Source: Mycolicibacter icosiumassiliensis
Lineage (GTDB): Bacteria > Actinomycetota > Actinomycetes > Mycobacteriales > Mycobacteriaceae
NCBI RefSeq assembly: GCF_900078685.2
Contig: NZ_LT546166.1
Span: 3,246,995 to 3,310,994, forward strand
Reading direction: 5' to 3'
DNA length: 64,000 nucleotides
The first letter of the stretch is position 1. Each line of letters opens with the position of its first letter. Below the pieces are notes generated by a model that had not been told where the DNA came from, searched no databases, and was given only the letters and a program-made list of their open reading frames with translations. Shown piece after piece: positions 8,205 through 17,643 of this stretch. The translations under genes were made by a program, and so were the position numbers.

Positions 8205-10256
8205 ATGGACCTGCACACCCCGCCGGGCGATGCACCCGCCAAGACCGCCCCGGAAGTCACCACGCCTGCCGGAGGCACCAACACCGCGGCTGCGCCGCCA
8301 CCGCCCCTGTCGGCGACCGCTCCGGTGCCGTACGCGGCGACACAGAGCCAGGTCCGCAACCCGTTTCCCCCGATCGCCGACTACGCATTTCTGTCGGACT
8401 GCGAGAACACCTGCCTGATCTCGGCGGCCGGTTCGGTGGAGTGGATGTGCCTGCCCCGCCCGGACTCCCCCAGCGTCTTCGGCGCCCTCCTGGACCGCAG
8501 CGCCGGGCACTTTCGGCTCGGACCCTACGGGGTATCGGTACCTGCGGCCCGGCGCTACCTGCCCGGCAGCCCGATCATGGAGACCACCTGGCAGACCCAC
8601 ACCGGCTGGCTGATCGTGCGCGACGCGCTGGTGATGGGCAAATGGCACGACATCGAGGCACGGTCCCAGACCCACCGGCGCACCCCCACCGATTGGGACG
8701 CCGAACACATCCTGCTGCGCACCGTGCGCTGCGTCAGCGGTACCGCCGAGCTGACGATGAGCTGCGAGCCGGCGTTCGACTATCACCGCACCAGCGCGAC
8801 CTGGGAATACTCGTCCAACGCCTACGGCGAGGCGATCGCGCGGGCCCGGCAGAACCCGGACGCCCACCCGACGTTGCGGTTGACGACGAATCTTCGGCTG
8901 GGACTGGAGGGCCGTGAGGCCCGGGCTCGCACCCGGCTGACCGAGGGCGACGACGTCTTCGTGGCCTTGAGCTGGTCGAAACACCCTGCGCCGCAAAGCT
9001 ATGCTGAGGCCGCCGACAAGATGTGGAATACCACCGAGTGCTGGCGCCAATGGATCAACATCGGCAACTTCCCGGACCATCCGTGGCGGTCCTATCTGCA
9101 GCGCAGCGCGCTGACGCTCAAGGGCCTGACCTATTCACCGACCGGAGCCCTGCTAGCCGCACCCACGACGTCGCTGCCCGAAACACCTCAGGGCGAACGG
9201 AATTGGGATTACCGGTACAGCTGGGTGCGCGACTCAGCGTTCACCCTGTGGGGGTTGTACACGCTGGGGCTGGACCGCGAGGCCGACGATTTCTTCTCGT
9301 TCATCGCCGACGTGTCCGGCGTCAACAACGGGCAGCAACATCCGTTGCAGGTGATGTATGGCGTCGGCGGGGAGCATGAACTGGTCGAGCAGGAGCTGGA
9401 CCACCTGTCCGGCTACGACAACGCCCGCCCGGTGCGGATCGGCAATGGTGCCTACAACCAGCAACAGCACGACATCTGGGGCACCATGCTCGACTCGGTC
9501 TACCTGCACGCCAAGTCCCGCGAGCAGATCACGGAGGCCCTGTGGCCAGTGCTGAAACGCCAGGTGGAAGAGGCGATCAAGCACTGGCGCGAACCCGACC
9601 GGGGTATCTGGGAGGTGCGCGGCGAACCGCAACACTTCACGTCATCGAAGGTGATGTGCTGGGTGGCGCTGGACCGCGGGTCGAAGCTGGCCGAGCTGCA
9701 AGGCGCGGTCTCCTACGCCAAGCAGTGGCGCGCGATCGCCGAGGAGATCAAGGCGGACGTGCTGGCCAACGGGGTCGATGCCCGCGGCGTGCTGACCCAA
9801 ACCTACGGGAGCACCGCACTGGACGCCTCGTTGCTGCTGGTGGTGCTCACCCGGTTCCTGCCGGCCGACGACCCGCGGGTGCGCGCTACCGTCATGGCGA
9901 TCGCCGAAGAACTCACCGAAGACGGCCTGGTGCTGCGCTATCGCACCGAGGAGACCGACGACGGACTGTCCGGAGCCGAGGGCACCTTCACCATCTGCTC
10001 GTTCTGGCTGGTCTCGGCGTTGGTAGAGATCGGCGAGGTCAGCCGGGCCAAGCATCTGTGTGAGCGGCTGCTGTCGTTCGCCAGCCCACTGCACCTCTAT
10101 GCCGAGGAGATTGAGCCCCGCACCGGTCGGCACCTAGGCAACTTCCCGCAGGCCTTCACGCACTTGGCGCTGATCAACGCCGTCGTCCACGTAATTCGGG
10201 CCGAGGAAGAGGCCGACTCCACCGGAGGGTTCCAGCCGGCGAACGCGCCGATGTAG
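8205..10256 (+). CDS. GH15 trehalase (Rv2402 type)
   Basis: This is a glycoside hydrolase family 15 protein, the mycobacterial trehalase that splits trehalose to two glucoses. It is 683 residues from ATG 8205, with a proline/alanine-rich N-terminal extension of about 45 residues. The beta-rich N-terminal domain begins at PIADYAFLSDC. The (alpha/alpha)6 catalytic domain follows, with the conserved RNWDYRYSWVRDS block around residue 335-344. A candidate general acid Glu lies in GIWEVRG (about 470), and a candidate base Glu in the LYAEEIEPRTG region near the C-terminus. A longer frame extends upstream, but its first 87 residues are histidine/glutamine-rich shadow of the divergent genes. The gene sits between the cys operon and lppR as in M. 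tuberculosis. Confidence 0.9.
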   Translation: MDLHTPPGDAPAKTAPEVTTPAGGTNTAAAPPPPLSATAPVPYAATQSQVRNPFPPIADYAFLSDCENTCLISAAGSVEWMCLPRPDSPSVFGALLDRSAGHFRLGPYGVSVPAARRYLPGSPIMETTWQTHTGWLIVRDALVMGKWHDIEARSQTHRRTPTDWDAEHILLRTVRCVSGTAELTMSCEPAFDYHRTSATWEYSSNAYGEAIARARQNPDAHPTLRLTTNLRLGLEGREARARTRLTEGDDVFVALSWSKHPAPQSYAEAADKMWNTTECWRQWINIGNFPDHPWRSYLQRSALTLKGLTYSPTGALLAAPTTSLPETPQGERNWDYRYSWVRDSAFTLWGLYTLGLDREADDFFSFIADVSGVNNGQQHPLQVMYGVGGEHELVEQELDHLSGYDNARPVRIGNGAYNQQQHDIWGTMLDSVYLHAKSREQITEALWPVLKRQVEEAIKHWREPDRGIWEVRGEPQHFTSSKVMCWVALDRGSKLAELQGAVSYAKQWRAIAEEIKADVLANGVDARGVLTQTYGSTALDASLLLVVLTRFLPADDPRVRATVMAIAEELTEDGLVLRYRTEETDDGLSGAEGTFTICSFWLVSALVEIGEVSRAKHLCERLLSFASPLHLYAEEIEPRTGRHLGNFPQAFTHLALINAVVHVIRAEEEADSTGGFQPANAPM

Positions 10257-10305
10257 GGCCCGTGTTTCGCGCGAGCGTAAAGCCAGCTTCACGTTCGGCC
10301 CGGGA

Positions 10306-11047
10306 TCAGCCGCTGAGGTTGCGGATCTTGTCCAGCATCGCCCGGGCCAGGTCCGCGGCCGTGGTGTCGCCGGCGGGCGGGGCGCCGGAGTGGTCATCAT
10401 CCTCGACGAACCAGAACACGTCGACGTCGACGACACAATTCACCCGCGCCGCGAGCGCCCGCGAAACCCGCAGTCCCGCTTCACCGTCCACACTTGTGCG
10501 CACAGTGGCCACCAATACCGCATCCCGGTCGGAGACGTCGGTGACCTCGCCGCTGGCCTCGCTGTCAGCCCCGCTGTCCCGCGTCACCCTACTGGACGAA
10601 CTTCTCGAAGAGCGCGTCGGCGTCTGCCGCGCTGTCGAGCGCGATCACCGCCTCGCCCACCCCGGTCAGCGGCGAATCACCGTCGCTGGAGCTGTCCCAG
10701 AACTCGTGGGCGACGTCGCGCACCCGCGCGGCGCTGTAGACGCCGCGCTGACCGCCCACCGCGGCGCCGACACAGTCTTCCGGCTCAGCCGACTCCCACG
10801 CGTCGGGTAGCTCATCGAGGCCGCCGAACCGCGGCGGTATCGAGGGGTCACTGCGAAAGGGCTGGCCGGTCAGCTTCGCCAGCTCTGAGTCGTCGAGCAA
10901 CACCTGCCGGACCGCCATCCCGGTCACCGGCGTGGGCGCCAATCCCGGTGCAGGACGCACGGTTCCGGATACCACCGTGGTGCACCCGCCGGCCAGCAGC
11001 ACGACCGGCACCGCGCCCGCCGCGATTATGCCTGCCCGAAAGGCCAC
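10306..11047 (-). pseudogene. lppR: LppR-like lipoprotein, broken mid-gene
   Basis: The first part (GTG 11047 to TAG at 10589) encodes a lipoprotein signal with lipobox LLAGGC and the first half of a PknH-type extracellular sensor domain, ending DADALFEKFVQ. The second half, DRDAVLVATVR with ARVNCVVDVDVFW to LARAMLDKI, follows in another frame from about 10587 to 10306. In this family a conserved WxxC stretch and about 15-20 residues usually lie between these halves. That stretch is absent here, so a deletion plus frame change is likely. The second open frame could start at GTG 10587, two bases after the stop, but it would lack an export signal. The start overlaps the lepA stop by one base. 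Confidence 0.65.
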
Positions 11048-12933
11048 TACTTCTTGGCCTTATCCCCGGCAGAACCCCCGCTGTCGGTGGACAGTGCCGC
11101 GACAAACGCCTCTTGCGGCACCTCGACCCGGCCGATGGTCTTCATCCGCTTCTTGCCCTCTTTCTGCTTTTCCAGCAGCTTGCGCTTACGGGTGATGTCA
11201 CCGCCGTAGCACTTGGACAACACGTCCTTGCGGATGGCCCGGATGTTTTCGCGGGCAATGATTCTCGAACCGATCGCGGCCTGCACCGGCACTTCGAACT
11301 GCTGACGCGGAATCAGCTCCTTGAGCTTGGTGGTCATCTTGTTGCCGTAGGCCGAGGCCGAGTCTTTGTGGACGATCGCACTGAACGCGTCCACCGCCTC
11401 GCCCTGCAGCAGGATGTCGACCTTGACCAAGTCGGCTTCCTGCTCGCCGGCCTCCTCGTAGTCCAGGCTGGCGTACCCGCGAGTGCGCGACTTCAGCGAG
11501 TCGAAGAAGTCGAAGATAATCTCGCCCAACGGCATGGTGTAGCGCAGCTCAACGCGCTCCGGTGAGAGGTAGTCCATACCGCCGAGTTCCCCACGGCGAG
11601 ACTGGCACAGTTCCATGATGGTGCCGACGAACTCGCTCGGAGCGATCACGGTGGTCTTGACCACGGGCTCGTAGACCGAGCGGATCTTGCCTTCCGGCCA
11701 GTCCGACGGGTTGGTGACGACGATCTCGGTGTTGTCCTCGGCGATCACCCGGTAGACGACGTTGGGCGAGGTGGAGATCAGGTCCAAGCCGAATTCGCGT
11801 TCGAGCCGTTCCCGGGTGATCTCCATGTGCAGCAGGCCCAGGAAGCCACAGCGGAAGCCGAAACCCAGCGCCACCGAGGTTTCCGGTTCGTAGGTCAGCG
11901 CGGCATCGTTGAGCTGCAGCTTGTCCAGGGCTTCACGCAGGTTGGGGTAATCCGAGCCGTCCACCGGGTACAACCCGGAGTAGACCATCGGCTTGGGCTC
12001 GCGGTATCCGGTGAGTGCCTGGGTGGCTCCGCCCCGGGCGGTGGTGACGGTGTCGCCGACCTTGGACTGGCGCACATCCTTCACGCCGGTGATCAAGTAA
12101 CCCACCTCGCCGACGCCGAGTCCCTTGGCAGCCTTGGGTTCGGGCGAGACGATGCCAACTTCGAGCAGCTCGTGGGTGGCACCGGTGGACATCATCGCGA
12201 TCTTCTCGCGAGGGGTGATCTTGCCGTCGACGACCCGAACGTAGGTCACCACGCCGCGGTAGATGTCGTAGACGGAGTCGAAGATCATCGCCCGGGTGGG
12301 CGCATCGGGGTCGCCGGTGGGCGCTGGCACCTGCTTCACCACTTCGTCGAGCAGTTCGGCCACGCCTTCGCCGGTCTTACCGGAAACCTTCAGCACGTCC
12401 TGCGGCTCGCACCCGATGATGTGGGCCAATTCCGCGGCGTAACGCTCCGGGTCGGCCGCGGGTAGGTCGATCTTGTTGAGCACCGGGATGATGGTCAGCT
12501 CACGGTCCAGCGCCAGGTACAGGTTGGCCAGGGTCTGGGCCTCAATGCCCTGGGCGGCATCGACCAGCAGAATCGCGCCCTCACAGGCCTCCAGCGCGCG
12601 CGACACCTCGTAGGTGAAGTCGACGTGACCGGGCGTGTCGATCAGGTGCAGCACGTAATCGCCGGCCGCAGGCCCGTTACCCGCGTTCCGCTCCGGGTTG
12701 TCCTTGACCGTCCAGGGCAACCGCACGTTCTGCGCCTTGATGGTGATGCCGCGTTCCCGCTCGATGTCCATCCGGTCCAGGTACTGGGCCCGCATCGATC
12801 GGTCGTCGACGACGCCGGTGAGCTGCAGCATCCGGTCGGCCAGGGTGGATTTGCCGTGGTCGATGTGGGCGATGATGCAGAAGTTCCGTATCTGCGCCGG
12901 CGCGGTGAAGGTCTGGTCGGCGAAACTGCTGAT
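11047..12933 (-). CDS. lepA: elongation factor 4 (LepA), apparently starting at a non-AUG codon
   Basis: This is the ribosome-associated GTPase EF4. The reading frame is intact through the P-loop [22 protein letters not shown] and NKID motifs and the characteristic C-terminal [11 protein letters not shown] domain. The first ATG in frame (12831) lies beyond the P-loop, so it cannot be the start. No ATG, GTG or TTG precedes it before an in-frame TAG at 12967-12969. The only CTG upstream is inside the P-loop. An AGGAG sequence sits 6 bases before ATC at 12933, giving a protein [10 protein letters not shown]..., about 628 residues; ATT at 12939 is the alternative. It has its own promoter region behind a terminator. 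Confidence 0.9.
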   Translation of the reverse strand: MSSFADQTFTAPAQIRNFCIIAHIDHGKSTLADRMLQLTGVVDDRSMRAQYLDRMDIERERGITIKAQNVRLPWTVKDNPERNAGNGPAAGDYVLHLIDTPGHVDFTYEVSRALEACEGAILLVDAAQGIEAQTLANLYLALDRELTIIPVLNKIDLPAADPERYAAELAHIIGCEPQDVLKVSGKTGEGVAELLDEVVKQVPAPTGDPDAPTRAMIFDSVYDIYRGVVTYVRVVDGKITPREKIAMMSTGATHELLEVGIVSPEPKAAKGLGVGEVGYLITGVKDVRQSKVGDTVTTARGGATQALTGYREPKPMVYSGLYPVDGSDYPNLREALDKLQLNDAALTYEPETSVALGFGFRCGFLGLLHMEITRERLEREFGLDLISTSPNVVYRVIAEDNTEIVVTNPSDWPEGKIRSVYEPVVKTTVIAPSEFVGTIMELCQSRRGELGGMDYLSPERVELRYTMPLGEIIFDFFDSLKSRTRGYASLDYEEAGEQEADLVKVDILLQGEAVDAFSAIVHKDSASAYGNKMTTKLKELIPRQQFEVPVQAAIGSRIIARENIRAIRKDVLSKCYGGDITRKRKLLEKQKEGKKRMKTIGRVEVPQEAFVAALSTDSGGSAGDKAKK

Positions 12934-12939
12934 GGGAAT

Positions 12940-12944
12940 CTCCT
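12940..12944 (-). promoter_or_regulatory. ribosome-binding site that decides the lepA start
   Basis: AGGAG on the minus strand at 12944-12940 is followed by ATTCCC and then ATC at 12933. Six bases separate it from the ATC, an ideal distance; the ATT directly abuts it. No canonical start codon lies at a workable distance. Confidence 0.6.
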
Positions 12945-13005
12945 GGTGAACGGGGGGCGGTGGTGCCTACTGCCTAGTCAGGGTAGCGAGACGGAGGCTT
13001 CAAAA

Positions 13006-13039
13006 CGAAACCCCCGGAGACGATCCTCCGGGAGTTTCG
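13006..13039 (-). terminator. intrinsic terminator of the secreted-protein gene
   Basis: CGAAAC (13006-13011) pairs with GTTTCG (13034-13039), and CCCGGAG (13013-13019) with CTCCGGG (13026-13032). One mismatch separates the two stems and the loop is 6 nt. On the minus strand a TTTTG run follows directly. It lies between the stop of the leftward secreted-protein gene and the lepA start, insulating lepA from readthrough. Confidence 0.85.
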
Positions 13040-13052
13040 GTTCGAGCTGCGG

Positions 13053-13607
13053 CTAGGAGTCAAAGATGCCGAAGTATCCCAGCAAGTCACCCCAGGCGTA
13101 CTGGAGGTAGCTGGCGGCCTCTGCCCAGCCACTGTCGGCGCTATTGGCGATGTCCGCCATGCTGCTCCCGCCGAACAGGTCGCCGGTGCCGCCGTCCCAA
13201 TCGAGCACCGCGCCGTTGTTCATCGTCGCGTACAACAGCGAGTTGATGCTGTCGTCGAACGGGACCATCGCGCCGTTGTAGACGCTGTAGGCACCGGGGT
13301 CAGTGGCCAGTCCGGCCTCCTCCGGGTTGAACCCGTAGACCAGGTGATCGAACGCCGTCGTGCCACTGTCCTGAACCGTCGAGACATCTGCCGACTTGAT
13401 GATGTCGAAGCCGTCCGGGCCCATGGTGACGTCCGTGGAGGGGACCCCCGCCAGGAAGTTGTCGGTTCCGAAGAGGAAGTTCATCGACGCGATCTCGTTG
13501 TCCACCAACGAGGACAGTGGGTCCGTGTCAGCAGATGCCAACGGCGCCAATACGAACGCCGCGCCGGCGGCAAAGCCACCAACGACGACGAATTTGCGCA
13601 TGCTCAT
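13053..13607 (-). CDS. secreted mycobacterial protein of unknown function
   Basis: The 184-residue protein has a clear Sec signal peptide: MSMRKF, then a hydrophobic core, then PLASADTDP with probable cleavage after ASA near residue 25. The mature part is acidic, aromatic- and glycine-rich, with no cysteine. It contains NFLAGVPSTDV and a C-terminal YLQYAWGDLLGYFGIF. I do not recognise the family. The start at ATG 13607 is supported by GAAAGG about 10 bases upstream; a frame extension to 13670 has no such site. A strong terminator follows, so it is probably monocistronic. Confidence 0.75.
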   Translation of the reverse strand: MSMRKFVVVGGFAAGAAFVLAPLASADTDPLSSLVDNEIASMNFLFGTDNFLAGVPSTDVTMGPDGFDIIKSADVSTVQDSGTTAFDHLVYGFNPEEAGLATDPGAYSVYNGAMVPFDDSINSLLYATMNNGAVLDWDGGTGDLFGGSSMADIANSADSGWAEAASYLQYAWGDLLGYFGIFDS

Positions 13608-14190
13608 GTTCAATGCCTTTCGTAATGTCTCTCTTTGGCGGTAGTCCACCCAGGAGCCCCCCAGCACCATTACTGAAAGCCGCAGGGGCTCTGTCAGTTT
13701 CGTTAATCCTGTTACGCTTGAAACCCTGCGTGATAGCTGCGCAAATCCATATACCTCCTGATAGCCCCTCGGCGCACAGCAGGGCCTGGGCGATCACCCA
13801 CCGGATTCAGCCAAGGCATCAGTTGCCGGCGAACGCCATGTCGTACATGTCGTTCCGGGCGGTGACTTGCCCCGTTCAAGCACCCCCGGAGGAAAAGCCA
13901 AGCCCTCCCCAGACTGCGGTTTCGGCGACTTCCACCCACCGATTGAAATCTTCCGTCCGGCTGACGCGGCGATAGCTCTACGTCAGCCCGTTGAAAAGAA
14001 GCCCCCTGTGAATAGATATTCCCGTACCGTACGCCGATGTGCCTCTGGGGACAACACAAGTGGCACATCAGTTTTCGTACAGATTCCTGCGATTTTTGTT
14101 TACCTCCACGTCAAAAAGTTGTTGTCGCGGGGCCGCGCTGCCGATGCCCAGATACCGATGCCCGGAACAGGTTTCGCCTATGCTGCGAGC
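13608..14190. other. intergenic region without a supportable gene
   Basis: About 580 bases lie between two divergent genes. Several open frames of 80-120 codons cross it on both strands, but none has a ribosome site, domain or typical composition. It should contain the promoters of both neighbours. Confidence 0.5.
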
Positions 14191-14817
14191 ATGGCTTCCC
14201 CGCGGAAGACCCCATGGGAGTCGGTGCAGCGATTCGCGGAGAACCTGGTGTTCAACGAAGCCCCACGGTTCATCCGCCAACTCGAGCAGGCACCGCTGGT
14301 ACAGCAGCGCATCCAGCGCGGTATCGAGCAGGGCATCAAGATCGGTCTGGAGATGCTCAGCGGCGCGACATCGGAGCCGGCGACGGGAATCGCCGCTGGG
14401 CGACCGGTGACTGACAGCAGTGCTCCCACCGCGCACCGGGCGCGCCGACTCGTCTACGCCCCCGATCTCAACGGTCGTGCCGACCCGGGTGAGATCGTCT
14501 GGACCTGGGTGGCCTATGAGGACATTGCGGGCCAGGGGCCCAAGCAAGGAGAAGACCGACCGGTGCTGGTCGTCGGCCGAGACCGCAACATGCTGCTGGG
14601 TCTGATGCTGTCCAGCCGGGAGCGGCATGCCGACGACACGAATTGGGTCGGCATCGGTGCGGGCAGCTGGGATGATGCTCACCGGGTCAGCTGGGTGCGA
14701 CTCGACCGGGTGCTCGACGTGCCCGAGGAATCGATCCGGCGCGAAGGCGCCATCTTGGAGCGTTCGGTGTTCGAGGTAGTGGCCGCCCGACTCCGCGGCG
14801 ACTACGCGTGGAGCTGA
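14191..14817 (+). CDS. PemK/MazF-fold protein (Rv2405 type)
   Basis: The 208-residue protein has an N-terminal basic/amphipathic region of about 70 residues, a short linker, and then a PemK-like domain. The domain shows DPGEIVWTWVAYED (about 92-105), RPVLVVGRD and LGLMLSS, a fold used by MazF/PemK RNases. No antitoxin gene lies next to it, and the N-terminal extension is unusual for a toxin. The domain may therefore have a housekeeping or non-toxic role in this lineage. ATG 14191 follows a non-coding stretch; a longer frame upstream is not supported. Confidence 0.75.
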   Translation: MASPRKTPWESVQRFAENLVFNEAPRFIRQLEQAPLVQQRIQRGIEQGIKIGLEMLSGATSEPATGIAAGRPVTDSSAPTAHRARRLVYAPDLNGRADPGEIVWTWVAYEDIAGQGPKQGEDRPVLVVGRDRNMLLGLMLSSRERHADDTNWVGIGAGSWDDAHRVSWVRLDRVLDVPEESIRREGAILERSVFEVVAARLRGDYAWS

Positions 14818-14825
14818 CGGGCCCG

Positions 14826-15254
14826 CTAGCCCTGGGCGATGTAGTCGCGCAGTTGCTCGTGTTCGGCCTGCAGTTCTTCCATCCGGGACTTGACAATGTC
14901 GCCGATACTGACGATCCCGGCCAATCGGCCGTTTTCGAGAACTGGTATGTGCCTCGCGCGGTGTTCAGTCATCAACATGCTGACGTCGTCGGCGGAGTCG
15001 GTCTTGGTGCAGGTCGCCACCAAGCGGGTCATGATGGACGACACCGGCCGGGCCAGCAGACTGGCGCCATGGACGTGCAACTGGCGTACCACGTCACGCT
15101 CGGAGGCCACCCCCTCCAGGCCCTCGCGTCCGATCACCACCATGGCGCCGATGTTGTGCTCGGCCAAGCCTGCCAGCAACTCCATGACCGTGGCATCCGG
15201 ATGGATGGTCACCACCGCCGCACCCTTGTTCCGCAATACATCCGCGATCCGCAT
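14826..15254 (-). CDS. two-CBS-domain protein (Rv2406c type)
   Basis: The 142-residue protein is made of two CBS motifs, about residues 8-65 and 73-130, with a short acidic C-terminal helix (EELQAEHEQLRDY). Stretches such as GAMVVI, GVASERDVVRQL, HIPVLENGRLAGIVSIGDIV are typical. CBS pairs bind adenine nucleotides and usually regulate a partner; here the partner is unknown. The gene converges with the PemK-like gene (8 bases apart) and is divergent from the RNase Z-like gene. Confidence 0.85.
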   Translation of the reverse strand: MRIADVLRNKGAAVVTIHPDATVMELLAGLAEHNIGAMVVIGREGLEGVASERDVVRQLHVHGASLLARPVSSIMTRLVATCTKTDSADDVSMLMTEHRARHIPVLENGRLAGIVSIGDIVKSRMEELQAEHEQLRDYIAQG

Positions 15255-15380
15255 TGAAGCCTCCCGCCGCAGTGATCTGCTTCACACCAGGCTAGGCCAT
15301 TTTGCCCGGTCGGGGGCGGCGATAACGAAACTCCACCGATCGCACAACGCGCGAGCGCCATCTGTGGCATATGTGACGTC

Positions 15381-16238
15381 ATGACGATCGAGATCACCCT
15401 GCTGGGCACCGGAAGCCCGATCCCCGACCCGAACCGCGCCGGCCCGTCGACCCTGATCCGGGCCGGCGGCCAGCAACTGCTGGTCGACTGCGGACGGGGG
15501 GTGCTGCAGCGTTTGGCAGCGGCAGGTTGCTCGGCCAGCACCCTGTCGGCACTGCTGCTCACCCACCTGCACAGCGACCACATCGCCGACCTGGGCGATC
15601 TGCTGATCACCCGATGGGTCACCACCTTCACTCCCGACGCCCCGCCGCTGCCGATCATCGGACCACCGGGCACCGCGGAGGTGGTGGAGGCGACCCTGCG
15701 AGCCTTCGGTCACGACATCGGCTATCGCATTGCCCACCACGACGATCTGACCGCCCCTCCGCCGGTCGACGTGCAGGAATACACCACGGGTCAGGTCTGG
15801 GATCGCGACCGGGTGCAGATCACCGTGGCGCCCACCGACCACCGGCCGGTGACGCCGACCATCGGATTCCGGATCGAGCACACCGACGAAAACGGGACCG
15901 CTTCGGTGGTGATGGCCGGCGACACCGTGCCCTGCGACAGCCTCGACGCGCTGGCGGCCGGAGCCGGCGCGCTGGTGCACACCGTCATCCGCGACGACCT
16001 CATCGAGTTGCTGCCCCAGCAGCGGATCCGCGACATCTGCGACTACCACTCCTCGGTGGCCCAGGCGGCCGCGACCGCCCGGCGGGCCGGGGTGGGCATT
16101 CTGGTGCTGACCCACTATGTGCCTGCCATCGCCCCCGGGCAGGACGAGCAGTGGCGGGCGCTGGCCGCCGCGGAGTTCGACGGGCCGATCGAACTCGGCG
16201 ACGACCTGCATCGGGTCGAGGTGACCGCCCGCCGATGA
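15381..16238 (+). CDS. metallo-beta-lactamase fold hydrolase, RNase Z family (Rv2407 type)
   Basis: The 285-residue protein carries the metal-binding THLHSDHI motif at about residue 53-61. Further conserved metal ligands lie at VMAGDT and near the C-terminal LVLTHYVP. The N-terminal [13 protein letters not shown] is typical of RNase Z-type enzymes, which cut the 3' tail of tRNA precursors. M. tuberculosis Rv2407 is placed in the same family. Some relatives act on other phosphodiesters, so tRNA processing is an inference. Confidence 0.85.
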   Translation: MTIEITLLGTGSPIPDPNRAGPSTLIRAGGQQLLVDCGRGVLQRLAAAGCSASTLSALLLTHLHSDHIADLGDLLITRWVTTFTPDAPPLPIIGPPGTAEVVEATLRAFGHDIGYRIAHHDDLTAPPPVDVQEYTTGQVWDRDRVQITVAPTDHRPVTPTIGFRIEHTDENGTASVVMAGDTVPCDSLDALAAGAGALVHTVIRDDLIELLPQQRIRDICDYHSSVAQAAATARRAGVGILVLTHYVPAIAPGQDEQWRALAAAEFDGPIELGDDLHRVEVTARR

Positions 16239-16338
16239 GGCGAGTTGGGGAGTTGCCGGACCAGCTGGTACCCTGAACAGCTGTTGCTCCCGTGTCGGGA
16301 GGCGAACCCAACTCAAGCTTTTGCGAAGGAAATACTCC

Positions 16339-16599
16339 GTGGCCAACATCAAGTCGCAGGTGAAGCGCAACCGGACCAACGAGCAAGCCCGGCTGCGCAA
16401 CCAGTCGGTGAAGTCGGCGGTGCGCACCGCGATCCGTGCCTTCCGCGAGGCCGCCGCAGCCGGCGACAAGGACAAGGCCGGCGTGCTGCTGGTCTCGACC
16501 AGCCGCAAGCTGGACAAGGCCGCCAGCAAGGGTGTCATCCACAAGAACCAGGCTGCCAACAAGAAGTCGGCGCTGGCGAAGGCGCTCAACCAGCTCTGA
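16339..16599 (+). CDS. rpsT: 30S ribosomal protein S20
   Basis: The 86-residue protein is lysine/arginine-rich throughout, beginning [12 protein letters not shown]. The helices [11 protein letters not shown] and [14 protein letters not shown] are typical of S20, an early 16S rRNA-binding protein. It starts at GTG 16339; GAAGGAA about 7 bases upstream supports it over the frame extension. A strong terminator follows 24 bases after the stop. It is divergent in function and convergent in direction with holA, as in other mycobacteria. Confidence 0.97.
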   Translation: MANIKSQVKRNRTNEQARLRNQSVKSAVRTAIRAFREAAAAGDKDKAGVLLVSTSRKLDKAASKGVIHKNQAANKKSALAKALNQL

Positions 16600-16622
16600 C
16601 CTAGCGGATTGTCCGCAAGCGC

Positions 16623-16654
16623 AGGCCCCTGATTCCACTGGCGAACAGGGGCCT
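16623..16654 (+). terminator. terminator between rpsT and holA
   Basis: AGGCCCCTG (16623-16631) pairs perfectly with CAGGGGCCT (16646-16654) across a 14-nt loop, followed by TCGTGTT. It sits between the convergent rpsT and holA stops and may serve both. Confidence 0.75.
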
Positions 16655-16668
16655 TCGTGTTGCCTGGA

Positions 16669-17631
16669 TCAGCGGTCGGCCAACTCGGCGACTCCGCGGA
16701 CCGCGGCCTCCAATGCGTAGTCGGCATCGGCGGCGGCGCCCTTGACGTCGGCGTTGAGGGCGGCCACCAGCCGCACCGCGGCCGCCATCGTCCCCGGCGA
16801 CCAGAACCGGGCCTGCTTCTGCGCCTTCTGCACCCGCCAGGGCGGCATGCCCAGCTCACCGGCCAGCCGGTAGGGATCGCCCGACTTGGACCTGACCCGG
16901 GCGATGGTGTGAATCGCCTCGGCCAGGGCGTCGGCCAGCACCACGTGCGGTTCGCCACGAATCATCGCCCAGCGCAGCGCCTCGGTGGCACCGGCGACAT
17001 CACCGACGACGGCCCGATCGGCGACGTCGAACCCTTTCACCTCGGCTTTCCCACTGTGATAGCGGCGCACCGCGATGGCGTCGACGTGCCCACCGGTGTC
17101 CGCGACCAGCTGTGAACAGGCCGCGGCGAGTTCGCGGATGTCAGAGCCCACCGCATCGAGCATCGCCGTCACGGTGTCGTCGTCGACCCGGACCTTGAGC
17201 CCGCGGAATTCGGCCCGGACGAAGTCAGCACGTTCGGAGGCCTTGGTGATGCGGGCGCAGGCATGCACCTGGGCGCCGAGTTCCCGCAACTGCCCGGCCA
17301 GTGCCTTGGCCCGCCCAGCGCCGGAATGGACCACCACCAGCACGGTGCCCGGCGGGACGTCCTCAGCGGTGGCGGCAATCAGCGCCACGGCTTCCTTGCC
17401 GGCTTCAGCCGCTGCCTCGAGCACCACCACCCGTTCGTCGGCGAACAGCGACGGGCTCAGTAACTCAGCGAGCTCGCCCGCCTCGACTTCACCGGCCCGC
17501 AACCGGTCCACCGGGATGTCGATGCTGCCGGCCTGTGCCCGTACCCCGGCGAGTACCTGGCCAACGGCTCGTTCGACCAGCAGTTCCTCGTCCCCGAGGA
17601 TCAGATGCAGTGGCGAAACCGGTTGGCTCAC
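16669..17631 (-). CDS. holA: DNA polymerase III delta subunit
   Basis: This is the clamp-loader subunit that opens the sliding clamp. The 320-residue protein has an N-terminal [14 protein letters not shown] motif and the delta-family AAA-like core. The C-terminal collar includes the conserved [16 protein letters not shown] stretch. Its stop lies next to the rpsT terminator and its start is 13 bases after the comEC stop. The order comEA-comEC-holA matches M. tuberculosis Rv2415c-Rv2413c and suggests one transcript. Confidence 0.93.
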   Translation of the reverse strand: MSQPVSPLHLILGDEELLVERAVGQVLAGVRAQAGSIDIPVDRLRAGEVEAGELAELLSPSLFADERVVVLEAAAEAGKEAVALIAATAEDVPPGTVLVVVHSGAGRAKALAGQLRELGAQVHACARITKASERADFVRAEFRGLKVRVDDDTVTAMLDAVGSDIRELAAACSQLVADTGGHVDAIAVRRYHSGKAEVKGFDVADRAVVGDVAGATEALRWAMIRGEPHVVLADALAEAIHTIARVRSKSGDPYRLAGELGMPPWRVQKAQKQARFWSPGTMAAAVRLVAALNADVKGAAADADYALEAAVRGVAELADR

Positions 17632-17643
17632 CCACCAATCGTG

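Noticed and set aside
13712..14068. A 118-codon minus-strand frame in the gap before the PemK-like gene
   Set aside because: No start signal, no recognisable motif, and many arginine/glycine residues as in random GC-rich frames.
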